Origin: Deferribacteraceae bacterium UBA1873 | GTDB lineage: Bacteria; Chrysiogenota; Deferribacteres; Deferribacterales; Flexistipitaceae | Direction of reading: 5' to 3' | DNA length: 16,599 bases | NCBI GenBank assembly: GCA_002338145.1 | Contig: DDHP01000001.1 | Coordinates: forward strand, 3,654 to 20,252 | In this document: piece by piece, positions 1 through 8,090 of the stretch | Position numbering within the stretch: position 1 is the first letter of the stretch | Layout: each line of letters begins with the position of its first letter | Notes under the pieces: model-generated | What the model was told of the DNA's origin: nothing | Databases searched by the model: none | The model's input: only the letters and a program-made list of their open reading frames with translations | Translations under genes and position numbers: made by a program

Positions 1-26
1 TCGATGAACCACCGGTAAAGTGGGAA

Positions 27-173
27 GAGAGATCTCTGACGTTATTTGTGATATGAGACCTCTCCACTCCGGTCGAGGTGACATTTGATACGTGTCATTC
101 CGAGCGGAAGCGAGCACCGAGCACATAAGTATTTATGTGCTCGGTGGAGCGGAGAAATCTCTAACGCTGTTTG
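27..173. repeat. Composite interspersed palindromic repeat
   Basis: Two repeat units lie head to head. On the minus strand a unit begins TGTCA (complement of 79-83) and runs towards position 27. On the plus strand another begins TGTCA at 93-97 and runs to about 173. The outer ends match as a 22-base direct repeat (27-48 against 152-173, 18 of 22 identical). The left unit has short arms ACCTC (58-62) and GAGGT (75-79). The right unit is interrupted by a perfect 14-base inverted repeat (115-128 and 133-146, loop 129-132). Such 'TGTCA...GAGATCTCT' intergenic repeats recur in several bacterial phyla, from memory. The stretch before the first gene holds no convincing coding sequence. Confidence 0.7.
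115..146. repeat. Perfect 14-bp inverted repeat with 4-nt loop
   Basis: Left arm CACCGAGCACATAA (115-128) and right arm TTATGTGCTCGGTG (133-146) are exact complements around the loop GTAT. As RNA this forms a strong hairpin, but no T-run follows on either strand, so it does not look like an intrinsic terminator. It sits inside the right-hand repeat unit as if inserted into it. Confidence 0.8.
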
Positions 174-248
174 GCTAAGATTCCTTGATTTATATGGTAA
201 TAACTTATGTGTTTACGCTTAGTAATAAAAATGTTTTTGGAGGATATT

Positions 249-1328
249 ATGGGAATGATGAAAAAATTGTTGTATTCTATGCTTATTATCTTGCTCGTTG
301 CTTCTACAGGATTTGCAGCGGATAAAAAAGTACGTTGGAATCTCGCAATGACCTGGGGACCTACGCTGCATCCGCTTTCTGATACAGCGGAGCATATGGC
401 GGAAATTGTTAAAAATCTCAGTGACGGTAATTTTATAATCAAAGTTGATGCTTCTAATGTCCACAAATCCCCTTTCGGTATCTTTGATATGGTAAAGCTC
501 GGCCAGTATGAGATGGGGCACACCGCTTCTTATTATTATAAAGGTAAAAATATTGCTTTTTTACCCCTTACTACCATGCCTTTTGGTATGACAGCTCCGG
601 AGCAATACGCCTGGTTTTATTACGGAGGCGGACTTGAGCTTATGCAGGAGACTTACGCTAAACATGGAATGCTTGTTTTCCCCGGAGGTAACACGGGAAA
701 TCAGATGGGCGGATGGTTTACCAAGGAGATAAATTCTCTGGATGATTTGAAAGGGCTCAAGATGCGTATACCGGGATTTGCCGGTCAGATTATGGCCAAA
801 CTTGGTGTTACGGTTACCAATATACCCCCCGGTGAGCTTTACACAGCACTTGAAAGGGGCACGGTTGATGCTGTGGAATGGACAGGCCCCGGTATGGATA
901 TAAATATGGGCTTTCATAAAATCGCCAAATACTATTATACAGGATGGAATGAGCCGGGCTCTGAAGTAGAATTTCTTATAAATGAAAAAGAATATAACAA
1001 ACTGCCTGAAAAATATAAAAAGATACTTAAAATTGCTATAAAAACAGCAGCTTACGATATGTATATTCAAAGCTATGAGATGAACGCTGAGGCCTGGCAG
1101 CAGATGAAAGAAAAATATCCGGATATTAAGGTAAAAGTATTTCCTGAAGAAGTTCTGAAAGAGATGAAAACTGCATATGACAATTTGGTTGCCAGCTATG
1201 AAAAAGAATCTCCCATGTTCAAAAAAATCATGGAGTCCAAAAGGGCTTATCTGGATAAAGTACGCGACTGGACTCATATATCCGATTACTTATACCTGAA
1301 GTCCACATCAGAATCTAATCTAAAATAA
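249..1328 (+). CDS. TRAP transporter solute-binding protein, TakP/FcbT1-like
   Basis: Periplasmic receptor of a tripartite ATP-independent periplasmic (TRAP) transporter, 359 residues. The ATG at 249 is chosen over an in-frame ATG at 207 because GGAGG lies 5 bases upstream and because it places a signal peptide directly at the N terminus: MGMMKK, a hydrophobic run, then a likely cleavage near GFAA/DKK. Family motifs seen in the mature part are NTGNQMGGWF, LKMRIPG (the arginine that binds the substrate carboxylate), GELYTALERGTVDAVEWTGP and YYTGWNEPG. This pattern fits the COG4663 branch, whose members bind 2-oxo acids or aromatic carboxylates; the ligand here is not known. No DctQ or DctM membrane subunits follow. 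They may lie upstream of the window, or the receptor may be an orphan serving a distant transporter. Confidence 0.9.
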   Translation: MGMMKKLLYSMLIILLVASTGFAADKKVRWNLAMTWGPTLHPLSDTAEHMAEIVKNLSDGNFIIKVDASNVHKSPFGIFDMVKLGQYEMGHTASYYYKGKNIAFLPLTTMPFGMTAPEQYAWFYYGGGLELMQETYAKHGMLVFPGGNTGNQMGGWFTKEINSLDDLKGLKMRIPGFAGQIMAKLGVTVTNIPPGELYTALERGTVDAVEWTGPGMDINMGFHKIAKYYYTGWNEPGSEVEFLINEKEYNKLPEKYKKILKIAIKTAAYDMYIQSYEMNAEAWQQMKEKYPDIKVKVFPEEVLKEMKTAYDNLVASYEKESPMFKKIMESKRAYLDKVRDWTHISDYLYLKSTSESNLK

Positions 1329-1537
1329 AAAGTTTTTTAAGGTATTTGAAATGGTTCAGATTACTGATAATGTTTGTATTAATAAAAAAGTTGTTTATAT
1401 GGCAATAGAGAAATTTGCATAACTATAAAAGGTCTTATTTCTTTTACTGTTGAGAAATTTCCGAAACATTTGTTTACTCTCAACTCTTATTCTATTAATA
1501 TAGTTTGACACAATATCTTTCTGTTAGTGGGGATTCT

Positions 1538-2188
1538 GTGCCAAATAAATTTAAATTTTATCGATATTTTGCCCTGACGATTATCGTCATCATTATTTTA
1601 GTAGTTATCCTGTCGAAAAGTGGCGCAATAGATTTTAATATTTTAAAGCATGATTTATATAAGTCCTTTTTGTTCATTGTTTCTTTTCTTATTCTGCCTC
1701 TCATCGGCTTTCCCTTTTCAGCCCTTCTTGTGGCGATTGGTATCGAGTTTAATTATATTATCGGACTTTTGGTGATGGCATCTATAATTCCCATTCACCT
1801 TGTTTTTTCTTTCTGGATTGTTAATAGATTTTTTCGGGAAAGAATAAAACGTTCGTTGCAGGCAAAGAAATTCAAAATTTTTGATATTCCTGCCAACAGA
1901 TATCTTGAATATACGTTTATATTTATGATTGTTCCGGTGGTTCCTTATGCAATGAAAAACTATCTGCTTCCGGCTTCAGGTGTTCCGTTCAGATATTATT
2001 TTATTATAGGCTGGACAATTCAATCTGCTCTCGGAGCTCCATTTGTTGTCCTGGGTGAAGCCGCATCTAAGCTTGATTATCAGGTGCTTTTTGCACTTTT
2101 ATTATTGTTTCTTGCTCTCTATTTTGTTATGAGGAAGCTGAAAAGAAGATATTTTAACGTTATAGCAAAAGATGATGCTAAATATTGA
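1538..2188 (+). CDS. VTT-domain (TVP38/TMEM64-like) membrane protein
   Basis: Predicted inner membrane protein of 216-217 residues with about five or six hydrophobic segments. The GTG at 1538 is preferred over an in-frame TTG at 1505 because GGGGA lies 4 bases upstream and the protein then begins MPNKFKFYRY directly before the first membrane span. The middle part (LIGFPFSALLVAIG, then VPVVPYAMKNYLLPASGV and a following membrane segment) resembles the VTT/SNARE-associated domain of the TVP38 and DedA families, which are linked to lipid scrambling and membrane homeostasis. The C terminus is basic (MRKLKRRYF). It ends 12 bases before the large glycosidase-like gene, so the two are probably co-transcribed. 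Family placement is by motif impression only. Confidence 0.65.
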   Translation: MPNKFKFYRYFALTIIVIIILVVILSKSGAIDFNILKHDLYKSFLFIVSFLILPLIGFPFSALLVAIGIEFNYIIGLLVMASIIPIHLVFSFWIVNRFFRERIKRSLQAKKFKIFDIPANRYLEYTFIFMIVPVVPYAMKNYLLPASGVPFRYYFIIGWTIQSALGAPFVVLGEAASKLDYQVLFALLLLFLALYFVMRKLKRRYFNVIAKDDAKY

Positions 2189-2200
2189 AGGCGGTGTTGT

Positions 2201-4462
2201 ATGCTAATGAAATGGCTTCCATGGCGATTTATAATAAAAAGAGCGGCTAAATCCCAGGGGTTTCTGGATCCACTTACCTTGATGGCAAAATTGAGAAGAT
2301 TCGGGCATCCTTCAGAAGTTCAGGAACCTATTGAGCTTATAAGAGCCGGCGTCCTGTTTCATGCAAGGGGGCTGGTTAACACGAGAGCTATACAATATAA
2401 TCTCGACTGGGTGTGGCCGTACTGGATAAACAAACAGTTTCGGCCGGAAGATGAGTCGTTTATACCACGGGGTTTTTCTTTCAGTCATATCAATTTGACT
2501 CACCGTAACTGGACTGCCGTTGGTTCTCCTAATGAACCGCACTATCCTATTGTTGATCCAAGGGGACTTTTAACACCTTATTTTGACGGATGGTCAATTG
2601 ATTTTTGGCTGTTAAAAAAAGATGGCAGTATGCTGATACCCGCACAGATGGAAAATGTGCATCAAACCTTTGAGTACAAAGACAATATCAGGGTGAAAAC
2701 GGATGCTGGTGAAAATCACAGAAAAATCTCTTCCGATATTTTTGTTGAATCTCAAAACGGCAGATATACCATTTTCAGCAATGTCAAGGTTTCCGGTGAA
2801 AAGGGGGATAAAATCATCTGCTCCATCAGGCCCTATAATCCGGAAGGGGTGCAGTTTGTGGAAAAGATTGAGTACGACAGAGCTGGCAACAACTTTTTTG
2901 TTAATGAATCGGCGAAAGTGTATTTTGACAGAAATCCTGATAAAATATTTTTTTCTGATTATCACGACGGGGACGTTTACTACAAAATCAACGGTGAAGA
3001 GAACGGGAACTCTGTCAGCTGTGATATCGGAATGGCAACTGCCGCAGCCGTGTTTACTTTGGATGAAAATGAAGCGGAACTCTCCGTTACTTTGCCTTTG
3101 AAATGTAAACATCGGCAAAAAGAAAGTTACACATCGGTCGATGTTGCCCGGGAATGGGACAGCTTAATTGGTGAAACAGCAAAACTTGATATCCCGGATG
3201 AAAAAATTCAATTTCTTTATGACGCTTCTGTAAGGAGTATTTTGCTTTTAACGGCGGATGAAGCTTACCCGGGGCCCTACACGTATAAAAGATTTTGGTT
3301 TAGGGATGCCTGTCTGATGATGAATGCACTGCTATCTATTGGGCAAACAGAGAAAGCATACAATATGCTGCTCACATTTCCTGAGAAGCAGAAACACTCC
3401 GGTTATTTCAGGTCACAGGAAGGGGAATGGGATTCAAACGGGCAGGTTTTATGGATAGCACACAGAATTAAACAAATCGAAAATGTTCAGTATAAGAAAG
3501 ATTTTATCCGTTCTATGGCAAAGGGTGCTGAATGGATATGTAATAAAAGGATTAAAAATGCATCCGGTAAAATGCATAACGGTCTTCTGCCTGCGGGATT
3601 CAGTGCTGAGCATTTGGGACCCAATGATTACTACTACTGGGATAATTTTTGGGCACTCACCGGTTTAAGATCAGTGGATGAAATTATTGGTGAGGATGCA
3701 GAGTTTTCAGATATCAAATATAAATTAAAAAAAGAAGCTGATGAGTATGAAAAAACCATATTTGATACAATAGAATCAATTCCCTCCACTAAGTCACAGG
3801 GTGCTATTCCGGCTTCGCCTTACAGGCGAATCGATTCCGGTGCTGTGGGTTCCCTGGTGGCTGATTATCCCTTACAAATAACAAAACCTGCAGATTCTAA
3901 AATAATGAAGACTATCGAGCTGCTTGAACAAACGTCATTTTATGAAGGGGCCTTTTTTCAGAATATGATTCACTCAGGAATAAACATATATCTGACACTG
4001 GCAATTGCACAATCTCTGCTCAGAGCCGGTGATAAAGGTTATAAGGATCTCATATACAAAGTAGCCGAACTTGCTTCATCCACAGGGCAATGGCCGGAAG
4101 CAATACATCCACACACAAAAGGCGGCTGCATGGGCGACGGACAGCACGGCTGGGCGTCTGCTGAGTGGATTATGATGATTAGAAATCTTTTTGTCAGAGA
4201 AGAAAAAGATGAAATAATTATCGGTTCCGGTATTTTTGCCGAATGGATAGAAACAGGTAAAAAAATATCTTTCGGACCTACGCCAGTTTTCGGAGGTAAA
4301 GTAACAGTTGCTGTGGTGAAAGATAATGATGGCATATCCGTGGATATTATTTGCCCGGAACGGTCACGGGAATTATCATTTAACATTAACGTCCCGGGAT
4401 ATAAAAATGTAGTTGTTAAAAACGGTTGTGCAGCCAAAAAACTGAACATGTTAAATGGGTAA
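2201..4462 (+). CDS. Six-hairpin glycosidase-like protein of unknown specificity
   Basis: A 753-residue protein with no signal peptide or membrane span, so probably cytoplasmic. ATG 2201 has GGCGG 6 bases upstream; an ATG at 2207 is also possible. The N-terminal half is rich in predicted beta strands, as in the beta-sandwich preceding the barrel of GH15/GH63-type enzymes. From about residue 330 the pattern is helical with repeated aromatic and acidic motifs: RFWFRDACLMMNAL (Arg368, Asp369), YYYWDNFWALTGLRS (Asp481), GQWPEAIHP (Glu633) and GDGQHGWASAEW (His649). These fit an (alpha/alpha)6 barrel whose acidic residues would act on a glycosidic bond. A short beta-rich tail ends the protein. It pairs with the VTT-like membrane protein upstream. 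Substrate, and even hydrolase activity, are inferred; a phosphorylase-like or inactive role is possible. Confidence 0.6.
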   Translation: MLMKWLPWRFIIKRAAKSQGFLDPLTLMAKLRRFGHPSEVQEPIELIRAGVLFHARGLVNTRAIQYNLDWVWPYWINKQFRPEDESFIPRGFSFSHINLTHRNWTAVGSPNEPHYPIVDPRGLLTPYFDGWSIDFWLLKKDGSMLIPAQMENVHQTFEYKDNIRVKTDAGENHRKISSDIFVESQNGRYTIFSNVKVSGEKGDKIICSIRPYNPEGVQFVEKIEYDRAGNNFFVNESAKVYFDRNPDKIFFSDYHDGDVYYKINGEENGNSVSCDIGMATAAAVFTLDENEAELSVTLPLKCKHRQKESYTSVDVAREWDSLIGETAKLDIPDEKIQFLYDASVRSILLLTADEAYPGPYTYKRFWFRDACLMMNALLSIGQTEKAYNMLLTFPEKQKHSGYFRSQEGEWDSNGQVLWIAHRIKQIENVQYKKDFIRSMAKGAEWICNKRIKNASGKMHNGLLPAGFSAEHLGPNDYYYWDNFWALTGLRSVDEIIGEDAEFSDIKYKLKKEADEYEKTIFDTIESIPSTKSQGAIPASPYRRIDSGAVGSLVADYPLQITKPADSKIMKTIELLEQTSFYEGAFFQNMIHSGINIYLTLAIAQSLLRAGDKGYKDLIYKVAELASSTGQWPEAIHPHTKGGCMGDGQHGWASAEWIMMIRNLFVREEKDEIIIGSGIFAEWIETGKKISFGPTPVFGGKVTVAVVKDNDGISVDIICPERSRELSFNINVPGYKNVVVKNGCAAKKLNMLNG

Positions 4463-4484
4463 AATATTGTTCAGAGTTTTAAAT

Positions 4485-4805
4485 CTAAAATATTGTTTGC
4501 ATAAGTATCATATAGAAAACTGTTGTTGAAAAAATACTTATCAGGGCATTTTTCATTTTCAGATGTAATAATGTAGCCAGTATTATTGTCAATATTTCCG
4601 GTATCCCTTTGGTTTGATTCCAATTTGTCCCGGAGAGTGCATAAAAGATGAGGATGGTCATTATCATTACAGGAAGGTGCCTTTTTAAATAATCCATAGT
4701 TGGATTGGGCTCTACTCTGGAGAATACGAGGAATGCGAGAATTCTGGTCAGGAAGGTAAAAACGGCACACAAGAAAATGGAGAAATATAAATAGCTGCTA
4801 CTCAT
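4485..4805 (-). CDS. azlD: Branched-chain amino acid exporter small subunit AzlD
   Basis: Small membrane protein of 106 residues with about four hydrophobic segments. It carries the family pattern of an N-terminal 'F-TR' motif (FLTRILAFLVF), then a polar stretch with a proline and LKRHLPVMIMTILIFYAL. AzlD works with AzlC as a two-component exporter of branched-chain and related amino acids in the inner membrane. The ATG at 4805 is preferred over an upstream TTG at 4811: it overlaps the azlC stop as ATGAGTAG and has AGAGG about 7 bases upstream inside azlC, which suggests translational coupling. The gene converges on the glycosidase-like gene with only 22 bases between the two stops. Confidence 0.85.
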   Translation of the reverse strand: MSSSYLYFSIFLCAVFTFLTRILAFLVFSRVEPNPTMDYLKRHLPVMIMTILIFYALSGTNWNQTKGIPEILTIILATLLHLKMKNALISIFSTTVFYMILMQTIF

Positions 4806-5457
4806 CCACAAAACCTCTCATAACAAACATTACAATGACCCCCAATGTTAGGGATGTTATCAGCATTTTGCCTGCAGGGATAAATATTAATGAAAATATA
4901 CCTATTGCGCATGCGGTGAAAAACGTTTTGAAATTTTTCTGCTGCCTGAGAAGCTCTATTGTAAGCACAACAAACAGTACTGTCAGGGAAAATTCGACGC
5001 CGCTGGAGTTAAAAGAAATCGTGGAGGCCATTGTCGCACCTATAATTGTACCGATAATCCAGTATAGATGATCGAAAAGGGCAATCAGGAAAAATGTTTT
5101 TTCCTTGTCTTCCTCACTTTTCCAGGTTTTTAAAAGTGCAAACGTTTCATCTGTAAGCCCGAAAATGATGTAAAACTTTTTTATGCCAAAGTCTTTCAGT
5201 TCGTCCATAATTGTGATTCCGTAAAAGAAGTGTCTTAAATTAATCAGAAAAGTACCAATAGCTATTTCAAAATAGCCAGCGTGAGCACTGAGGAGCGAGA
5301 CCGCCAAGAACTGACCGGCTCCTGCAAACACCACAATACTCATGATTACTGTGGCTACAAAAGAAATTCCGCTCTCAACGGCCAGGATTCCGTAAGCCAT
5401 CCCAAGAGGGATATAACCCATAAGCACGGGCAATGTGTATAAAAAAACTTTTTTCAT
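4798..5457 (-). CDS. azlC: Branched-chain amino acid exporter large subunit AzlC
   Basis: Inner membrane protein of 219 residues and the larger partner of AzlD (compare YgaZ/YgaH in E. coli). Family motifs are the N-terminal LPVLMGYIPLGMAYG, the following FAGAGQF, and INLRHFFYG at about residues 72-80. The remainder consists of further hydrophobic spans. The ATG at 5457 puts LPVLMGYIPLG at residues 9-19, where the family has it; an in-frame TTG at 5496 would add 13 residues. The Shine-Dalgarno before the ATG is weak (AGCGG, about 8 bases away), so the start is only moderately sure. It is the first gene of a two-gene minus-strand operon, and nothing nearby shows how it is regulated. Confidence 0.87.
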   Translation of the reverse strand: MKKVFLYTLPVLMGYIPLGMAYGILAVESGISFVATVIMSIVVFAGAGQFLAVSLLSAHAGYFEIAIGTFLINLRHFFYGITIMDELKDFGIKKFYIIFGLTDETFALLKTWKSEEDKEKTFFLIALFDHLYWIIGTIIGATMASTISFNSSGVEFSLTVLFVVLTIELLRQQKNFKTFFTACAIGIFSLIFIPAGKMLITSLTLGVIVMFVMRGFVDE

Positions 5458-5756
5458 TAGATAAACCGCTAAATGTTTTAAGAAAGAGTTTTGCAATTAA
5501 TAAGATTTAAGTCAAGTAATATGTAATTTTTGGTGCCCCCCATTTATTGTTGAGATAGTGAGAGAGGGAGATGGGGAAGTAGTAAAATGGAGAAGTCGTA
5601 ATTTGTATATTGGTTATTAGTTGAATGGTGTATTGGTGAAAGAGTTGATAAATATTAAGACCCAAGGGCCGAGGAGCAAGTGCAAAGTGGAAGTAAATGT
5701 GAGATTGGGAACTTGAAAAAGTTGATTATAAGTTTGTTTTTAATGTTGAGAGGAAA
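5458..5756. other. Intergenic region without recognised feature
   Basis: About 300 bases lie between the divergently read azlC and the cysteine-rich gene. The plus strand is poor in C from about 5540 onwards and holds a purine-rich stretch (roughly 5558-5596). I see no tRNA, no clear hairpin and no well-spaced promoter pair. The only short open frames are on the minus strand and lack ribosome sites and family resemblance. Confidence 0.5.
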
Positions 5757-6185
5757 GTGTTGCATTTTCAAATTACGTTTATGAATATGTTGACAATGCT
5801 TATGGAAGAAAATTCCAAGAGAATAAAAATTGAAGAATTTGTTGAAATGATGCCCGATGCCTGTGAAAAACAGTTCCCGAAAAAGTGCAATTGCTGCTGC
5901 AGGTATTTTGATACTTTTCAGGATTTTCTCAAGTATACAATAATACCTGTACATTCAAAAGACCACAGCTTGCAGTTGATTGATTTGGAAAATTTACATG
6001 ATGTTATTGCGTTCAGGAACTGTTCCTGTGGGACGACGATGACAGTACAATGTGCGGTGGATAAGCCGCAAAAAAAAGAATTGATGCATGCGATATCTGA
6101 AGAAGCTCGTGAGAGGGGGGTTGAGCCCGAAGATGTCGCCCAGCTTCTAAGGGATAAAGTCATCGAAAAGGCTATGAAACGTTAG
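5757..6185 (+). CDS. Cysteine-rich small protein, unknown function
   Basis: I do not recognise this 142-residue protein. It has eight cysteines, most of them clustered: Cys36, Cys44, a run at 46-48 (KKCNCCCRYF), then Cys89 and Cys91 (FRNCSCGTTM) and Cys99. The spacing suggests a metal or iron-sulfur site formed by two cysteine clusters. The last 40 residues are charged and probably helical. There is no signal peptide or membrane span. The start is uncertain: GAGAGG (5748-5753) serves GTG 5757 with a 3-base gap or TTG 5760 with 6, while ATGs at 5781 and 5802 lack a ribosome site. It stands alone on the plus strand and converges with the FAD dehydrogenase gene 23 bases downstream. Confidence 0.6.
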   Translation: MLHFQITFMNMLTMLMEENSKRIKIEEFVEMMPDACEKQFPKKCNCCCRYFDTFQDFLKYTIIPVHSKDHSLQLIDLENLHDVIAFRNCSCGTTMTVQCAVDKPQKKELMHAISEEARERGVEPEDVAQLLRDKVIEKAMKR

Positions 6186-6208
6186 TGCAGCCAGGAATTA
6201 GTCATTGT

Positions 6209-7576
6209 TTATTCTTCAGAAGTATATTTTTTGTCGTATTGTTTTTTAATATCTTCGGCTGCAATAATTCCCGATGTGGATGCCTGGATTATTCCTCTTG
6301 TTATACCTGCACCGTCACCTATACAGTATAGGTTGTCATAATCAGTTGATTTCAGATTTTTATCCACACTGATTCTCAAAGAGTAAAATTTCACTTCAAC
6401 ACCGTACAGAAGTGTGTTTGGATCTGCAATTCCCGGCATAACATTATCTAATTTAAAGATTGTTTCTTTAATATTTGTCAGATATCTGTATGGCAGTACA
6501 AAGGATAAGTCCCCAGGCATTGCATTTTCCAGAGTGGGGCGAACAAAGTTCTTGCTTATCCTGTTTTCGGTGGAGCGCCTTCCTCTGATTAAATCTCCGA
6601 ATCGCTGGACGATAACTCCTCCTCCACTGAGCATATTTGCCAAATATGCTATATATTGTCCGTATTTCACAGGCTCTCTAAAAGGTGCGGTAAATTTTGT
6701 TGATACAAGAAGTGCAAAGTTTGTGTTGTTACTTTTTTTGTTTTTATAGCAATGGCCGTTTACTGTCACCAGTTTATTTTCATTTTCTTCGGCTGCCACA
6801 AAACCGCCAGGATTGACACAGAAAGTTCGTACTTCATCTTCAAATTCAGATGTATAATGTTTTATTTTGAATTCATAAAGACTGTCTGTAAAACTGTCTG
6901 ATATAGCTCTTGGTATTTCCACGCGTACACCGATATCCACAGGGTTAATGGATGATTGCATTTGGTATTTTATAGCTATGCGGTGCATCCATGAATTACC
7001 ACTTCTGCCTACCGCTAATATTATTTTATCGTAATATTGCTTTCCCTTTGAATCACTGATTAGTCCGGTAATTTTACCGTTATCTATTATTAAATCTTGC
7101 ACGTTTGTGTTACAGAATAAATTCACATTTTTTTGCTGTTGAAATAACTCGTAAAGAGTTTTGATTGATTTCAGGCAATTATCGGTGCCAAGATGCCTGA
7201 TTTTAGCTGGATACAGTCTCAAACTGTTTCTCGAGCACATATACTCGAGATCTTTTATATTCTCATATTTTGCAGATGTTTCAATAGTGTTTACGCCACT
7301 TATTTTTTCCCAGATACTATCAGCTTCCTTTATTAACTTTTCCAGTTCGTCTTCGGGGATATATTCTGTTAACCAACCTCCGAATTCAGTGGTAAGTGTA
7401 AGTTTGCCGTCAGAATATGCTCCGGCACCTCCGAAACCACTCATAACCTCTTTTCTATTTCTTTCTGTTATGGGGTTGCCTTTCTCATACAAATCAATTT
7501 TTATTTCAGGGTTTTGCATGAGTTTGTAAGCTGCAAACATACCTGCACTTCCTGTCCCTACTATTGCAATTTTCAT
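6209..7576 (-). CDS. FAD-dependent dehydrogenase, COG2509-like
   Basis: A 455-residue flavoprotein. The N terminus has a Rossmann dinucleotide-binding motif (IVGTGSAGMFAAY, glycines 7, 9 and 12) followed by an acidic-aromatic LYEKG that would bind the ribose. Next comes the glycine-rich GFGGAGAYSDGKL typical of COG2509. The C-terminal part holds YCIGDGAGITRGIIQASTSG, the second FAD contact seen in this family. Members are annotated as uncharacterised FAD-dependent dehydrogenases, and the substrate is not known. The ATG at 7576 has GGGAG about 7 bases upstream, inside the end of the phosphoesterase gene. Only one base separates the two genes, so they should be co-transcribed and translationally coupled. 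Confidence 0.82.
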   Translation of the reverse strand: MKIAIVGTGSAGMFAAYKLMQNPEIKIDLYEKGNPITERNRKEVMSGFGGAGAYSDGKLTLTTEFGGWLTEYIPEDELEKLIKEADSIWEKISGVNTIETSAKYENIKDLEYMCSRNSLRLYPAKIRHLGTDNCLKSIKTLYELFQQQKNVNLFCNTNVQDLIIDNGKITGLISDSKGKQYYDKIILAVGRSGNSWMHRIAIKYQMQSSINPVDIGVRVEIPRAISDSFTDSLYEFKIKHYTSEFEDEVRTFCVNPGGFVAAEENENKLVTVNGHCYKNKKSNNTNFALLVSTKFTAPFREPVKYGQYIAYLANMLSGGGVIVQRFGDLIRGRRSTENRISKNFVRPTLENAMPGDLSFVLPYRYLTNIKETIFKLDNVMPGIADPNTLLYGVEVKFYSLRISVDKNLKSTDYDNLYCIGDGAGITRGIIQASTSGIIAAEDIKKQYDKKYTSEE

Positions 7577-7577
7577 A

Positions 7578-8066
7578 TCAGTCTCCCAGTGTTTTTATTC
7601 TTATATGGTAGTTATTATCCGAAATATTCAGTACTGCGTAAGTCTTTTGTTTTATAGTCCTGTTGTGGCTAAGACTACCTGGGTTAATGAAATCGATTCC
7701 CGAAATTTTTTTGCTGAATGGATTGTGTAAATGCCCGAATATTATTATCTGGGCGCCGGGATGAAGATATAACAGTCGGTTAATAATGTTATGCGGTGTG
7801 CCTGCTCCGTGGGATATACCGATGCCCAAGCCGCCAATTTCGGTATTTATGTATTCCGGCAGTTCAGAAAATTTCCTGTGCCTGTCCATATTACCTTTTA
7901 CAGCTAACAAAGACTTTGATTTTTCTTTCAGCTGCAGGTACAGGTTGTATGAAATAAAATCGCCGGCGTGGATAACTTTATCGGCTTCCTGGATTTTGGC
8001 AATGATACTGTTTGGCAAGCTGGTAATTGCGTCTGTGTGTGTATCCGAAATAATTACTATATTCAT
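7578..8066 (-). CDS. YfcE/MJ0936-family metallophosphoesterase
   Basis: Calcineurin-like phosphoesterase of 162 residues, close to the usual length for the YfcE/MJ0936 family. All metal-binding motifs are visible: SDTH (Asp8, His10), HAGD (Asp36), KGNMD (Asn59), SHG (His86) and FGHLH (His112, His114). Together they bind a two-metal centre that hydrolyses phosphodiesters; the physiological substrate is not known in general. The ATG at 8066 has AAAGG 6 bases upstream. It is the first gene of a two-gene operon with the FAD dehydrogenase, and a TTGACT/TAGACT pair upstream could be its promoter. Confidence 0.9.
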   Translation of the reverse strand: MNIVIISDTHTDAITSLPNSIIAKIQEADKVIHAGDFISYNLYLQLKEKSKSLLAVKGNMDRHRKFSELPEYINTEIGGLGIGISHGAGTPHNIINRLLYLHPGAQIIIFGHLHNPFSKKISGIDFINPGSLSHNRTIKQKTYAVLNISDNNYHIRIKTLGD

Positions 8067-8090
8067 TATAGACCTTTATATCACAGTTAA

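Noticed and set aside
561..1277. Long open frame on the minus strand opposite the TRAP receptor gene
   Set aside because: It lies fully inside a gene with clear family motifs, and its translation is rich in Phe, His and Ile without recognisable motifs: an antisense shadow.
207..1328. Earlier ATG at 207 for the TRAP receptor
   Set aside because: It lacks a ribosome site and would put 14 residues in front of a clear signal peptide; ATG 249 has GGAGG at 5 bases.
1449..1484. GTTGAGA and TCTCAAC arms before the VTT-like gene as a terminator
   Set aside because: The 7-base stem with a loop of more than 20 bases is weak, and no proper T-run follows.
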